From Verrucomicrobiaceae bacterium (GTDB lineage Bacteria > Verrucomicrobiota > Verrucomicrobiia > Verrucomicrobiales > Verrucomicrobiaceae): a DNA stretch of 64,000 nt. How positions within the stretch are numbered: the first letter of the stretch is position 1; every line of letters starts with the position of its first letter. Under the pieces are notes generated by a model. It made no database searches. It was not told where the DNA came from and was given only the letters and a program-made list of their open reading frames with translations. Location of the stretch: positions 124,001 to 188,000 of the forward strand of contig JABTUN010000002.1 of NCBI GenBank assembly GCA_015075365.1. The letters are read 5' to 3'. A program made the position numbers and the translations under genes. Positions 1-10,646 of this stretch are shown in pieces.

Positions 1-923
1 CGCGGGAAGAGATCGGCGGTGGCGATGCCGACTCGTGCGGTGGCGGCGGCGAGGGCGTTTTCGGCGATGCGGATGTCAGGGCGCAGTCGGAGCAATTCAG
101 CGGGTTTGGCGATGGCGACGCTGGCGGGGACAGCGGGCTGTTTGAGAGCCTTTTGAAGCTGCGGGCGCAGTTCGGAGGGATTGCGGCCGCAGAGCACGGC
201 GATGCGATGGATGGCTTTGGCGACACTTTCCTCGTAAGTGGGGATTTGGGCCTGCGTGGCATTCAAAAGGGCGTTGGCACGGGCGACATCGAGCTGCGTG
301 CCGCGTCCGCCTTTGAGCGAGGCTTCGGCGATGCGCAGGGCTTCGCTCTGATTGCCGGCGTTTTCTTGAGCGACGGTGAGTTGAGCCTGGGCACCGCGAA
401 GTTCGAGGTAGTTGATGGTGACCTCGGCCTGGAGCGTGATGAGGAGGTCCTGCACGTTGGCTTCCGCAGCGGCGCTGGTGGCTTTGGCGGCTTTCACGCT
501 GTTTCGCACGCGTCCGAAGAGGTCGAGCTCGTAGTCGGCATCGAATCCGGTGCGCCAGGTATCGACGGTGCGGCCACGGAAGGCGGCGTTCATCGAAGCG
601 CCGAGCTGCGTGGTTTCGTAGGTGCTGCTGGAAGTGACGGTGGGCGCGAAGTCGAACTGGGCTTCGCGCCACAAGGCACGGGCCTCCAGCAGACGCGATT
701 TGGCGACGGCGAGGTCTTTGTTTTGATCGGTGGCTTGGGTGATGAGGCTGTTCAGCGTGCTGTCGTTGAGCCTGCGCCACCAGGTGGGTTCGGCGCGGAG
801 GTTGTTCGTGGCTTTCGAAGCGTAGTCCGCAGGCATCTTCGGCTGCGGCTGGAGGAATTTGGGACCAACGGTGCAACTGGAGAGCAGGCAAAGAAGCAGC
901 GGGAGGGATTTAGTGGGCTGCAT
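1..923 (-). CDS. Outer-membrane efflux channel lipoprotein (NodT/OprM-like), 3' end cut by window edge
   Basis: Reading the minus strand from the ATG at 923 gives an uninterrupted frame of about 307 codons that runs off the window start. It begins with a lipoprotein signal ending in LLSSC, then TVGPKF, the usual start of mature NodT/OprM channels. Helical repeats such as NSLITQATDQNKDLAVAKSR and the phrase RLRPDIRIAEN are typical of the TolC family. It would be the outer-membrane duct of the pump encoded just upstream. Its start overlaps the end of the pump gene by 14 bp, so the two are probably translationally coupled. The missing C-terminal part is outside the window. The function is strongly supported; the exported substrate is unknown. 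Confidence 0.9.
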   Translation of the reverse strand, partial: MQPTKSLPLLLCLLSSCTVGPKFLQPQPKMPADYASKATNNLRAEPTWWRRLNDSTLNSLITQATDQNKDLAVAKSRLLEARALWREAQFDFAPTVTSSSTYETTQLGASMNAAFRGRTVDTWRTGFDADYELDLFGRVRNSVKAAKATSAAAEANVQDLLITLQAEVTINYLELRGAQAQLTVAQENAGNQSEALRIAEASLKGGRGTQLDVARANALLNATQAQIPTYEESVAKAIHRIAVLCGRNPSELRPQLQKALKQPAVPASVAIAKPAELLRLRPDIRIAENALAAATARVGIATADLFP

Positions 924-3900
924 GAGGTGCGGGAAGGTTGGAGGCTTTGCGTCGTTCGACGATGGCGCGGAGGATGACGTAGAAAACGGGCGTGAAGAGC
1001 AAACCAAAGACGGTGACGCCGATCATGCCGTAGAAAACGGCGGTGCCGAGGGCCTGGCGCATTTCGGCGCCGGCTCCGGTGGCGAGGACGAGCGGGAGCA
1101 CGCCGAGAATGAAGGCGAAGCTGGTCATCAAAATGGGGCGCAAACGCAGCCGGCTGGCCTCCACAGCGGCTTTGACGCGGTCCATGCCTTCGTCTTGGAG
1201 CTGCTTGGCGAATTCGACGATGAGGATGGCGTTTTTGGCCGCGAGACCGACGAGCACGACGAGTCCGATCTGCGTGAAGATGTTGTTATCCAGCCCGCGC
1301 AACCACACGCCGCCGATGGCGGAGAGCAGGCACATGGGGACGATCAAAATGATGGCGATGGGCATGCTCCAGCTTTCATACTGCGCGGCGAGCACGAGAA
1401 AGACAAAGATGACGCAGAGCGGAAAAATGTAGATGAGCGTGTCTCCGGCGAGGATCTGCTGATAGGTGAGATCGGTCCATTCGATGGCGAAACCGCTCGG
1501 CAGATGATCTTTGGCGAGGCGCTCGATCTTTTCGATCATCTGGCTGGAGCTGACGCCGGGGAGCGTGTTGCCGTTGATGTCGGCGGAGTAGTAGAGGTTG
1601 TAGCGCTGCACGCGGTCGGCTCCGCCGGTCTTGATGACTTTTACCAAGGCTCCGAGCGGCACCATGTCGCCGTTTTGATTGCGGATCTTGATGCGGGAGA
1701 CGTCGGCGGGGTCTTTGCGGAACTCGTGATCGGCCTGCGCGGTGACCTGGTAGGTGCGGCCGAACAAATTGAAGTCGTTCACATAGACAGAGCCGAGATA
1801 GACTTGCAGCGCCTCATTCAAATCGGCCAACGAAACGCCCATCGTCTTCGCCTGGGCACGGTTGATCTCGAGTTTGAACTGCGGCGTGCGGGCGCGGAAG
1901 CCGGTGACGAGCGAAATGAGGCCTGGTTCGTTTTGAGCGGCGGCGAGAAGCTTTTGCGTGGCGGCTTCGAGGGCGTCGAGTCCGGCGTTGTTGAGGTCCT
2001 GCACCTGGATTTTGAAGCCGCCGGCATTGCCGAGACCACGCAGCGGTGGCGGTGGCAGCACGAGCACGCGTCCTTCTTGAATCGTGGCGAATTTTTCGCG
2101 GATGCTGGCGAGCAAGCGGTCGCCTTTCATCTCGGGCGAGGTGCGTTTGGCAAAGTCATCGAAGACGAGGAAGGCCGCGCCGACGTTGGGCTGGTTCGCC
2201 TGCAAGACGGAGGAATAACCGGAGATGGCGAAGGTGTGCGCGATGCCGGGAATCTGCTGCGCCATGCGGTCCATCTTGCGCACGACGGCATCGGTGCGCT
2301 CGAATGCGGCGGCGTCGGGGAGCTGCACGAGCACGATGGCATAGCCCATGTCCTGCGCCGGAATGTAGCCACCCGGGACGGTGTTGAAGACTTTTTGCGT
2401 GAGGAAGAGCAGGCCGCAGTAACCAAGGATCACGAGCAGCGCGAGGCGGATGAGCTTGCGCACGAGTCCGGCGTAAAGACCGGCGCTGAAGTCGAAGACC
2501 TTGTTAAACAGGCGGAAGAACCAGCCGAAGAAAAGATTGATGAGCTTCGTGAGCCAGTCGGTCTTCGCACCGTGCGGTTGAAGGAGGATGGCGCACAAAG
2601 CGGGGCTGAGCGTGAGCGAATTGAAGGCTGAAATGACCGTGGAGACCGCGATGGTGAGCGCGAACTGCTTATAAAACTGCCCGGTGATGCCGCTGACGAA
2701 GGCGGTGGGAACAAACACGGCGCAAAGCACGAGCGCGACAGCGATGACCGCCCCGCTGACCTCCTTCATGGCCTGGATGGCGGCCTCGCGAGGCGCGAGG
2801 CCTTTGGCGATGTTTCGCTCGACGTTTTCGACCACCACGATGGCGTCATCGACGACGATGCCGATGGCGAGCACGAGGCCGAAGAGACTCAAATTGTTCA
2901 GCGAGAAGCCAAAGGCCTGCATGACGGCCAGCGTGCCGATGAGCGACACCGGAACGGCGAGCAGCGGGATGATGGAGGCACGCCAGCTTTGCAGGAAAAG
3001 AATGACCACGAAAACGACGAGCAGCACGGCCTCGACGAGCGTGGTGAGCACGGATTTGATCGAGGCACGGACGAACTTCGTCGTGTCGTAATTGATGCGG
3101 TAGTCAATGCCGGGCGGGAAGCGCTCCTTGAGCTGCGCGAGGCGTGCATAAACGGCATCGGCAGTTTGAATGGCATTGCTGCCGGGAAGCTGGAACACGC
3201 GGAGCGAGACGGCGTTGTAACCGTCCATGTAGGTCTTGCTGGAGTAGTCGCGGGAGCCGAGTTCGATGCGTGCAACATCGCGCAGACGCACGACATCGCC
3301 GATAGCACCGGTTTTCAGCACGATGTCGCCAAACTCATCCGCTTTCTTCAAGCGGCCCGGCGCGGTGAGCGTGTATTGAAACTCCAATCCTTCCGCCGCG
3401 GGCGGCTGGCCGAGCGCACCGGCGGCGACCTGCACGTTTTGCTCGCGGATGGCGCGGACGACATCCCCGGCGGTGAGGCCGACTCCGGCGACTTTTTCCG
3501 GATCGAGCCACACACGCATCGAGTAGTCCAAACCGCCGAGCGAGGAGGCCTCCGCGACGCCGGGAAGACGGGCGATTTCATTCTGGATCTGAAGCGTGAC
3601 GTAGTTGCTGAGGTAACCGACCTCGCGTGAGCCATCCGGGCTGTAAAACTGCGCGGCGAGCGTTAGGTCGGGCGAGCGTTTGTTCACGATGACGCCGAGA
3701 CGGCGCACTTCCTCGGGAAGACGTGCCACGGCGGCGTTCACGCGGTTTTGCACGAGCACCTGCGCCTTGTCCAAATCCGTGCCGAGACGGAAGGTGACGG
3801 TGATTTGCACGCGGCCATCGCTGGTCGAGGACGACGAGAGATAGAGCATGTCCTCGACGCCATTGATCTCCTGCTCCAGCGGCGTGGAGACGGTCTCCGC

Positions 3901-4077
3901 GAGCGTGCGGGCATCGGCACCGGGATACGTCGCGGAGACAACGACTGTGGGCGGGATCACCTCGGGATACTGCGCCACGGGCAGCGCGAAGTACGCGAGA
4001 GCGCCGAGCATCGTGATGACGATGCTGAGCACGGCCGCGAAGATCGGCCGGTCCACGAAAATGCGGGCGAAGTTCAT
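910..4077 (-). CDS. RND multidrug efflux inner-membrane transporter (HAE1/AcrB-like)
   Basis: A 1055-residue protein of normal length for AcrB/MexB pumps. It starts MNFARIFVDRPIFAAVL, the classic first transmembrane helix, and carries the proton-relay motif IGIVVDDAIVVVENVER with the paired aspartates in helix 4. Two periplasmic porter/docking loops and the duplicated C-terminal helices (GLAAKNAILIVEFAKQL) are visible. It is predicted to be the proton-driven inner-membrane component of a tripartite drug or solvent exporter. Its start overlaps the adaptor gene stop by 4 bp (ATGA), and its end overlaps the outer-membrane channel gene by 14 bp, so this is a tight three-gene operon. Confidence 0.97.
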   Translation of the reverse strand: MNFARIFVDRPIFAAVLSIVITMLGALAYFALPVAQYPEVIPPTVVVSATYPGADARTLAETVSTPLEQEINGVEDMLYLSSSSTSDGRVQITVTFRLGTDLDKAQVLVQNRVNAAVARLPEEVRRLGVIVNKRSPDLTLAAQFYSPDGSREVGYLSNYVTLQIQNEIARLPGVAEASSLGGLDYSMRVWLDPEKVAGVGLTAGDVVRAIREQNVQVAAGALGQPPAAEGLEFQYTLTAPGRLKKADEFGDIVLKTGAIGDVVRLRDVARIELGSRDYSSKTYMDGYNAVSLRVFQLPGSNAIQTADAVYARLAQLKERFPPGIDYRINYDTTKFVRASIKSVLTTLVEAVLLVVFVVILFLQSWRASIIPLLAVPVSLIGTLAVMQAFGFSLNNLSLFGLVLAIGIVVDDAIVVVENVERNIAKGLAPREAAIQAMKEVSGAVIAVALVLCAVFVPTAFVSGITGQFYKQFALTIAVSTVISAFNSLTLSPALCAILLQPHGAKTDWLTKLINLFFGWFFRLFNKVFDFSAGLYAGLVRKLIRLALLVILGYCGLLFLTQKVFNTVPGGYIPAQDMGYAIVLVQLPDAAAFERTDAVVRKMDRMAQQIPGIAHTFAISGYSSVLQANQPNVGAAFLVFDDFAKRTSPEMKGDRLLASIREKFATIQEGRVLVLPPPPLRGLGNAGGFKIQVQDLNNAGLDALEAATQKLLAAAQNEPGLISLVTGFRARTPQFKLEINRAQAKTMGVSLADLNEALQVYLGSVYVNDFNLFGRTYQVTAQADHEFRKDPADVSRIKIRNQNGDMVPLGALVKVIKTGGADRVQRYNLYYSADINGNTLPGVSSSQMIEKIERLAKDHLPSGFAIEWTDLTYQQILAGDTLIYIFPLCVIFVFLVLAAQYESWSMPIAIILIVPMCLLSAIGGVWLRGLDNNIFTQIGLVVLVGLAAKNAILIVEFAKQLQDEGMDRVKAAVEASRLRLRPILMTSFAFILGVLPLVLATGAGAEMRQALGTAVFYGMIGVTVFGLLFTPVFYVILRAIVERRKASNLPAPHAAH

Positions 4078-5258
4078 GGTTTCGGCTCCTTCGCGGGTTC
4101 GACGGCCATGTCAGCGAGCGCGGGCTTCACCTTCGCGCCGTTGCGCACGCTCATGAGGCCGAGAATGACGACGCGTTCATCGGCCTTGAGGCCTTCACGC
4201 ACGACCCGCAGGCCATCGACAAGCGGACCGAGCTTGATGGGGCGATACACGGCCTTGTCCTCGGCGTCGATGACCCACACATAGCTGCTGCCTTGATCAT
4301 CGCCGACGGCGGCATCGCGGATGAGCAGCCCATCGTATTCGCCGCTGCCGGGGATGCGCACTTTGGCAAAGAAGCCGGGCGACATGAGGCGGTCTTTGTT
4401 CGGAAAAATGCCACGCGCACGGATGGTGCCGGTCTCGGGGTTGATCTGGTTGTCCACGAAGTCGATCTCGCCTTTGTGCGGCCATCCTTCCTGGTTCACG
4501 AGCGCCATTTCCGCCGGGATGCGCTGAAACAGAGCGCTCTCGCGTTCGCCCGTTTTGTGCATCTCGCGGTATTTCAGCGCGGAACGCTCATCGACCTCGA
4601 AATCGACGTAGATGGGATCGAGCGCGACGATGGTGGTGAGCAGTGTCGGATCGCTGGTGCCGCCGGTGATGAGATTTCCCTCCGTCACACGAGCATCGCT
4701 CACGCGGCCGCTGATCGGTGCTTTGATCTGGGTGAATTCGAGGTCGAGCTTCGCCGTGGTGACCATCGCCTCGGCGGCGCGGACGGCGGCCTGCTCGCCA
4801 GCGGCGCTTTTCAGGCGGCGCTCAGATTCCTCGGTCGAAATGACCTGCCCCTGGCGCAGCGTGGTGGCGTTCTTGGCCTCGATGTTCGCGAGATCGGCGT
4901 TCGTTTTCGCCTGCGTGAGCACGGCCTCGGCACGTTGCACGATGGCCTCATACGGACGCGGATCGATGGTGAAGAGCAGATCGCCCTCCTTCACCTCGGT
5001 GCCTTCTTTGAAATGCACCTTCGTGAGGTAGCCGGACACACGGGCGCGAACCTCGACCTTGTCGCGGGCGATGAGGCGGCCGGTGAACTCATCCCAATCG
5101 GTGAGGCGTCTGGCGATCGGTTTGGCGACGGTGACCTCGGGCACGATGGCCTGCGGCGCACCCGCGGGGCCTTGGGCGGCCGGTTTGCAGCCGGAAACAA
5201 CGAGCGTCGCGGCGATCAGAGTCAGGGCGTGCCGTGAAAAACGAGAGGGGTGGCTCAT
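4074..5258 (-). CDS. RND efflux periplasmic adaptor (membrane fusion protein)
   Basis: A 394-residue protein beginning with a lipoprotein signal (LIAATLVVSGC), so it is probably anchored by lipid in the inner membrane. The biotinyl/lipoyl-like half motif VRARVSGYLTKVHFKEGTEV and the hairpin helices (YEAIVQRAEAVLTQAKTNAD) are those of the AcrA/MexA family. It would bridge the RND pump and the outer-membrane channel. It is the first gene of the operon and is read away from a LysR regulator starting 71 bp away, the usual arrangement for a regulator controlling an efflux operon. Confidence 0.96.
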   Translation of the reverse strand: MSHPSRFSRHALTLIAATLVVSGCKPAAQGPAGAPQAIVPEVTVAKPIARRLTDWDEFTGRLIARDKVEVRARVSGYLTKVHFKEGTEVKEGDLLFTIDPRPYEAIVQRAEAVLTQAKTNADLANIEAKNATTLRQGQVISTEESERRLKSAAGEQAAVRAAEAMVTTAKLDLEFTQIKAPISGRVSDARVTEGNLITGGTSDPTLLTTIVALDPIYVDFEVDERSALKYREMHKTGERESALFQRIPAEMALVNQEGWPHKGEIDFVDNQINPETGTIRARGIFPNKDRLMSPGFFAKVRIPGSGEYDGLLIRDAAVGDDQGSSYVWVIDAEDKAVYRPIKLGPLVDGLRVVREGLKADERVVILGLMSVRNGAKVKPALADMAVEPAKEPKP

Positions 5259-5329
5259 GGACCGGTAAATACGAGCCTGGAGACCACTTCAACAGTGCAG
5301 ATGTAACATAAGCCTTATACAGTATCCGC
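5259..5329. promoter_or_regulatory. Divergent promoter region of the RND operon and LysR gene
   Basis: This 71-bp gap holds both start regions. At 5308-5318 there is an 11-bp dyad, ATAAGCCTTAT, within a locally AT-rich stretch. LysR proteins usually bind interrupted dyads in such divergent gaps, so this is the likely operator. The dyad is seen directly; its use as an operator is inferred. Confidence 0.5.
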
Positions 5330-6259
5330 ATGACTAACCTGAACGACCTCCAGCAAGTCCGTGAATTCGTCCAGATCGCGGACTCCGGCAGCATTTCCGC
5401 CGCCGCGAAGATCCTCGGCATGGCGCAGCCGACGCTCAGCCGCCATCTCGCCGCACTGGAGACGCAGATCGGTGCCTCCCTGATCCGCCGTGACACGCAC
5501 ACGATGAGCCTTACCGAGGCCGGCCGCATCCTGCTGGCCGATGCCCGCGAACTGCTGACACTGGCCGACCGCCTCGGCAAACGCCTGCACGGCGAGCGGC
5601 GGGCCATCCGCGGCCATTTGCGCATCGTGTCCGTGGTCGATGTGGGCCAGTGGATCGTCTCGCGGGTGCTTTCGCGCTTTCGAAAACTGCATCCGCAGGT
5701 CACGACCGAGCTGCACCTCATCAATCGACCGACCAAATTCGTCAAAGAAGGCTTCGACTGCGGCATCATGGTCGGCGGTCTCACGGACCGCCGCGTGACG
5801 ACGAAAAAGATCGCGGAGCTGCATCGGCGCATTGTCGCCGCGCCCTCGCTGATCGCCGAGCACGGCGCACCGCACCGGCCGGATGATTTGAGCCGCATGC
5901 CCTGGCTCGGTATTCTACAGCCGCATTTTTACGCCCGCGACCGTGTGGACCTCGTGCGCAGCGGGAAGGTGACGAAGCTCAAATTTTCGCCTGTGATGCT
6001 GCTCGACACCGTCACTGCGCTGCGCGAGGCCGCCATCGAGGGCGCTGGCTTCACCAGCATGCCCGAATGGATGGCCGCCCGCGACATTGCCGCCGGTCGC
6101 CTCATTCAACTCCTGCCGGACTGGCACATCGAGCCTGTCGGACTTCACCTTGCTCATGCCAGCCACGAGCAGCTGCCCGAGCGCGTCCGCAGCCTGCTCG
6201 AGTATCTCGAAGCCGAGATCCCGAATGAAATCCACAAGCTTGACCTGGGTGAAAGGTGA
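5330..6259 (+). CDS. LysR-family transcriptional regulator, probable regulator of the RND operon
   Basis: A 309-residue protein with the N-terminal winged helix-turn-helix of the LysR family (AAKILGMAQPTLSRHLAALE at about residues 24-43) followed by a periplasmic-binding-like co-inducer domain. Length and domain order are standard. It is transcribed away from the adaptor/pump/channel operon across a 71-bp gap containing a dyad, so it most likely controls that operon in response to a small molecule. Many LysR proteins of this subgroup (AaeR/DhcR-like) act near transport genes. The ligand cannot be told from sequence. Confidence 0.93.
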   Translation: MTNLNDLQQVREFVQIADSGSISAAAKILGMAQPTLSRHLAALETQIGASLIRRDTHTMSLTEAGRILLADARELLTLADRLGKRLHGERRAIRGHLRIVSVVDVGQWIVSRVLSRFRKLHPQVTTELHLINRPTKFVKEGFDCGIMVGGLTDRRVTTKKIAELHRRIVAAPSLIAEHGAPHRPDDLSRMPWLGILQPHFYARDRVDLVRSGKVTKLKFSPVMLLDTVTALREAAIEGAGFTSMPEWMAARDIAAGRLIQLLPDWHIEPVGLHLAHASHEQLPERVRSLLEYLEAEIPNEIHKLDLGER

Positions 6260-6328
6260 GTTTTTCGAGTGGTCAATCCGGCTGACCACCGAGATCAAGC
6301 GCGCGAATCACGTTCATCCTAGCCAGCC

Positions 6329-7516
6329 ATGAAAATTCTGAGCCTCTTCCTTGCCTTCACTCTCTCGCTTTGTGCAGCAGAACCCTTTCTGGAGAAGCAG
6401 GACCTCTTCCAGGTGGGGGATGATCCCGCTTACAACATCTACCACATCCCCGGCATCGTCGTGACCGCCAAAGGCATCGTGCTGGCCTGGTGCGAGGCGC
6501 GCCAAGGTGGCGGCGACTGGTCGGACATCCGCATCCTGCTGCGCCGCAGCACGGACGACGGCAAGACGTGGAGCAAGCCGCAGAGCATCGCGGATGTGCC
6601 CGGGCCGAAGCAGAAGAACCCCTTCGCGCTCCGCCTCAAAAACGTGGACACCACCCAGGTCACCTACAACAACCCCGTGCTCATCGCAGACCGTGACGGC
6701 ACCGTGCACATGCTCTTCTGCCTCGAATACGAGCGCGCCTTTTACCAGCGCAGCGAGGACGACGGCCTCTCCTGGTCCAAACCGGTCGAGATCACCGCCA
6801 CCTTCGGCGCCTTCAGGAAAGACTACGCTTGGAAAGTGCTCGCCACCGGCCCGAATCACAGCATCCAGCTCAAAACCGGCCGCCTCATAGTGCCTGTGTG
6901 GCTTTCCACCGGCGAAGGAGGCAACGCACACCGCCCCAGCGTCACCGCCACCATTTACAGCGATGATCAAGGCAAAACTTGGAAGTCTGGCGACATCGCC
7001 GTGCCCTGCACCGACGAATGGATCAATCCGAACGAAACCGTCGCTGTCGAACTCAACGACGGACGCGTCATGCTCAACGTGCGCAGCGAATCGAAGGCCC
7101 ACCGCCGCCTCATCACCACCAGTCCGGATGGCGCCACCAACTGGAGCACGCCGAAGTTCGATGACGCCCTGCTGGAGCCGATTTGCATGGCCGGCATCGT
7201 CCGCTACGACCACGGCGGCAAAAGCCTCATCCTCTTCTCCAATCCGCACAACCTCGAGGGTGGTCGCGAAGGCAAGCCAGAACCCGGCAAGAGCCGCGCC
7301 CGCAAAAACGTCAGCGTGAAAATCAGCCGCGACGAAGGCCAGACCTGGCCCGTGAACAAACTCCTCGAAGACGGCCCCAGCATGTACTCCGACATCGCCG
7401 TGACGCACAGCGGCACCATCCTCTGTTTCTACGGTCGTGGCACGAAGCCCGGCTTCGCCGGCTCCGGCCTGACGCTCGCCCGTTTCAACCTGGAATGGCT
7501 GGAGAGCGGAAGGTAG
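6329..7516 (+). CDS. Secreted sialidase-like BNR-repeat protein
   Basis: A 395-residue protein with a signal peptide (MKILSLFLAFTLSLCAAEPF). It contains repeated Asp-box motifs of the form S-x-D-x-G-x-T-W: RSTDDGKTW, RSEDDGLSW, YSDDQGKTW and SRDEGQTW, spread along a six-bladed-propeller-sized protein. The N-terminal IYHIPG followed by CEARQGGGDWSD matches the arginine/aspartate region of exo-alpha-sialidases, but the usual FRIP arginine is replaced by histidine. Members of this group in Verrucomicrobiota are often secreted glycan-degrading enzymes. Substrate specificity (sialic acid or another acidic sugar) is uncertain. The next gene also encodes a secreted, possibly carbohydrate-active protein. 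Confidence 0.88.
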   Translation: MKILSLFLAFTLSLCAAEPFLEKQDLFQVGDDPAYNIYHIPGIVVTAKGIVLAWCEARQGGGDWSDIRILLRRSTDDGKTWSKPQSIADVPGPKQKNPFALRLKNVDTTQVTYNNPVLIADRDGTVHMLFCLEYERAFYQRSEDDGLSWSKPVEITATFGAFRKDYAWKVLATGPNHSIQLKTGRLIVPVWLSTGEGGNAHRPSVTATIYSDDQGKTWKSGDIAVPCTDEWINPNETVAVELNDGRVMLNVRSESKAHRRLITTSPDGATNWSTPKFDDALLEPICMAGIVRYDHGGKSLILFSNPHNLEGGREGKPEPGKSRARKNVSVKISRDEGQTWPVNKLLEDGPSMYSDIAVTHSGTILCFYGRGTKPGFAGSGLTLARFNLEWLESGR

Positions 7517-7567
7517 CCGCCGCCCGCATTTTCCGCATGAGCAAGGAATGGCGGACGTTCCCGTGGC

Positions 7568-9352
7568 ATGACACGCGCCATGCTCTTCCTTGCCTTCGCG
7601 CACCCGGCTGCCGCCGGGGAGTTCTTCAAGAACGACTCCCGCCTTTTTTCCCAAAAGGACAAGGCGGTGGTGCATCACGATTTGTCGAAGATGGAGCCCG
7701 CCTCGGAGCTGATCACCGGGAAGAGACTGAAAGGAAAGTGGAAGATGATTCCCTTCGAGACAGCGGAGTGGAAAGGCACCGCGCTGTCCATCTACAGCGC
7801 CACAAACCCGTCGCGCATCGCGCTGCCGCTGGCGGAGCGCGGCTGGCATGCCGTGTACATCGGGCTGGCGACAACATCGGGCGGATTCAACATCGGCGGC
7901 AACGGCATCAAGGCGAAACTGAGCGATGAACCGGTCTTCAAACGCCTCGCGAACAACCTCGCGCTGCTGGAGAACCGCCGTGCGGTCATTCAAGAGTGCT
8001 TTGTCACCGTGGCGGACCTGAAAGGGCAGTCGCTGGAGATCGCGCCGCTTCCGGGGCTGCCGGCGACGGTTTGCTATGTGAAAACGGTGCCGTTGACCCA
8101 GGCGGAGGCGCAGGCCGCCCTCGCGCCCTCAGACCATCGCACATCCATCGCCACCTTCGATGGTCATAGCTGGATCTGGCCCTTCCGACCGGCCACGGCG
8201 GAGGAACTGGCGGAGGAGTTTCGCGGATTTGAAGGCACGGACATCGGCAAATGGTGGTTCCAGGTGACCGGCAGCGATCTGGTGTGCTACCCGAGCAAAG
8301 CCGGCACCTACCCCGGCGAGGGCACGACGGATTTTCCCACCGGCGCGTATGCGGCTTACACCCGGTCGCTGGAGACGCTGTTCAAGAAGGGCATCAACCC
8401 GCTGAAGGTGGCGCGCGATGCCGCGAAGGCACAGGGCGCGGAGTTTCATGTCATGCTGCGTCCGGGCGGCTGGGCAGGCTCGATGCCGTATGAGGAGACG
8501 TTCAACAGCAAGTTCTATTACCAGCACCCCGAATGGCGCTGCATCGACCGTGACGGCACGCCGACTTTCTACATGAGCTACGCCGTGCCGGAGGTGCGGC
8601 GGCATTTGATCGAGATCTTCCGCGAGACGCTGGAGCTGCAGCCGGAGGGCGTCGGCTTCCTCTTCAACCGCGGCATGCCGCTCATGCTGTGGGAGGACGC
8701 CTTCTGCGCGCGCTTCGAGCAGATGCACCACGCCGATGCCAGGGCCGTCGAGGACGATGATCCGCGCATTCACGCCACACGCGCGGCCGTCATGACGGAC
8801 TTCATGCAGGAGGTGCGCACCCTGCTGGATGAGACCGCCGCGAAACAGGGCCGCAAGGAGCGCTACAAGATTTCTCTCGGCACCTTCGCCAAGGAGCCGG
8901 ACAACCAGCGCTGGGGCCTCGACCTGCCCGCCTGGATCCAACGCGGCCTCGTGGACGATCTGGCGGTGACCTGGTTCGCCTACCACACCTCCTTCACAAA
9001 GACACCGGGCCAGATCGACATGGGCTACTACCGGCGCATCACCAAAGGCACGGCCACAAAGGCCTACCCGATGGTCATCGCGTGGAAGACCGGCAAACCG
9101 AAGGAACTCTGCCAGCGTGCCGCCGCCCACCTGGTCCAGGGCGATCCCGGCATCGCCATCTGGGACCCGCAGGTCCAGAAAGGTTGGCCGGACAACTCCC
9201 CCGGCAATGTGTTCGACGTGCTCGGGCGCCTCGGTCACCAGGACGACCTGCTCCGCTGGGCCAAAAACGGCGTGCCCGCGCCGCTCACGATCCCCCTCAC
9301 CCGCCTGGACGACAATTACTTCAGCCGCTGGTTCCCCAACACGGGTTTTTGA
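7568..9352 (+). CDS. Secreted protein of unknown function with a TIM-barrel-like glycoside hydrolase region
   Basis: A 594-residue protein with a short signal peptide (LFLAFAHPAAAGEFF). Residues about 1-200 look like a beta-rich domain. The remainder resembles the glycosyl-hydrolase-like TIM barrels (GHL10-type): alternating strands and helices with FHVMLRPGGWAGSMPYEE, HPEWRCIDRDGTP, EGVGFLFNRGMPL and acidic residues at strand ends. It lies 51 bp after the sialidase-like gene in the same direction, suggesting joint expression in glycan breakdown. I do not recognise an exact family; the hydrolase role is an inference. Confidence 0.6.
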   Translation: MTRAMLFLAFAHPAAAGEFFKNDSRLFSQKDKAVVHHDLSKMEPASELITGKRLKGKWKMIPFETAEWKGTALSIYSATNPSRIALPLAERGWHAVYIGLATTSGGFNIGGNGIKAKLSDEPVFKRLANNLALLENRRAVIQECFVTVADLKGQSLEIAPLPGLPATVCYVKTVPLTQAEAQAALAPSDHRTSIATFDGHSWIWPFRPATAEELAEEFRGFEGTDIGKWWFQVTGSDLVCYPSKAGTYPGEGTTDFPTGAYAAYTRSLETLFKKGINPLKVARDAAKAQGAEFHVMLRPGGWAGSMPYEETFNSKFYYQHPEWRCIDRDGTPTFYMSYAVPEVRRHLIEIFRETLELQPEGVGFLFNRGMPLMLWEDAFCARFEQMHHADARAVEDDDPRIHATRAAVMTDFMQEVRTLLDETAAKQGRKERYKISLGTFAKEPDNQRWGLDLPAWIQRGLVDDLAVTWFAYHTSFTKTPGQIDMGYYRRITKGTATKAYPMVIAWKTGKPKELCQRAAAHLVQGDPGIAIWDPQVQKGWPDNSPGNVFDVLGRLGHQDDLLRWAKNGVPAPLTIPLTRLDDNYFSRWFPNTGF

Positions 9353-9366
9353 GCTTCGCGGCGTGA

Positions 9367-10530
<1,164 letters not shown>

Positions 10531-10646
10531 GGCGAATTCGCTTCAGCAAGCTCGTGTGAGGTCAACGTTGTCCGGCCTACCTCTTACCTCTTACATCTCA
10601 CCTTTCGACCGTGCCATGTTCCATGCACAAGACCCGCGCAGCCCGC
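10531..10646. other. Convergent intergenic gap with a pyrimidine-rich repeat tract
   Basis: Between leuB and the convergent ACT gene the + strand reads TACCTCTTACCTCTTACATC and on into TCACC (about 10578-10602). This resembles the repeat arms found inside uvrA near 56.1 and 57.3 kb, so it may be a member of the same dispersed repeat family. No clear terminator hairpin was found. Confidence 0.4.

Noticed and set aside
859..2631. Long open frame on the plus strand opposite the RND pump
   Set aside because: GC-rich genes create long antisense frames; this one is low-complexity, acidic, lacks any family motif and lies entirely opposite a clear pump gene.
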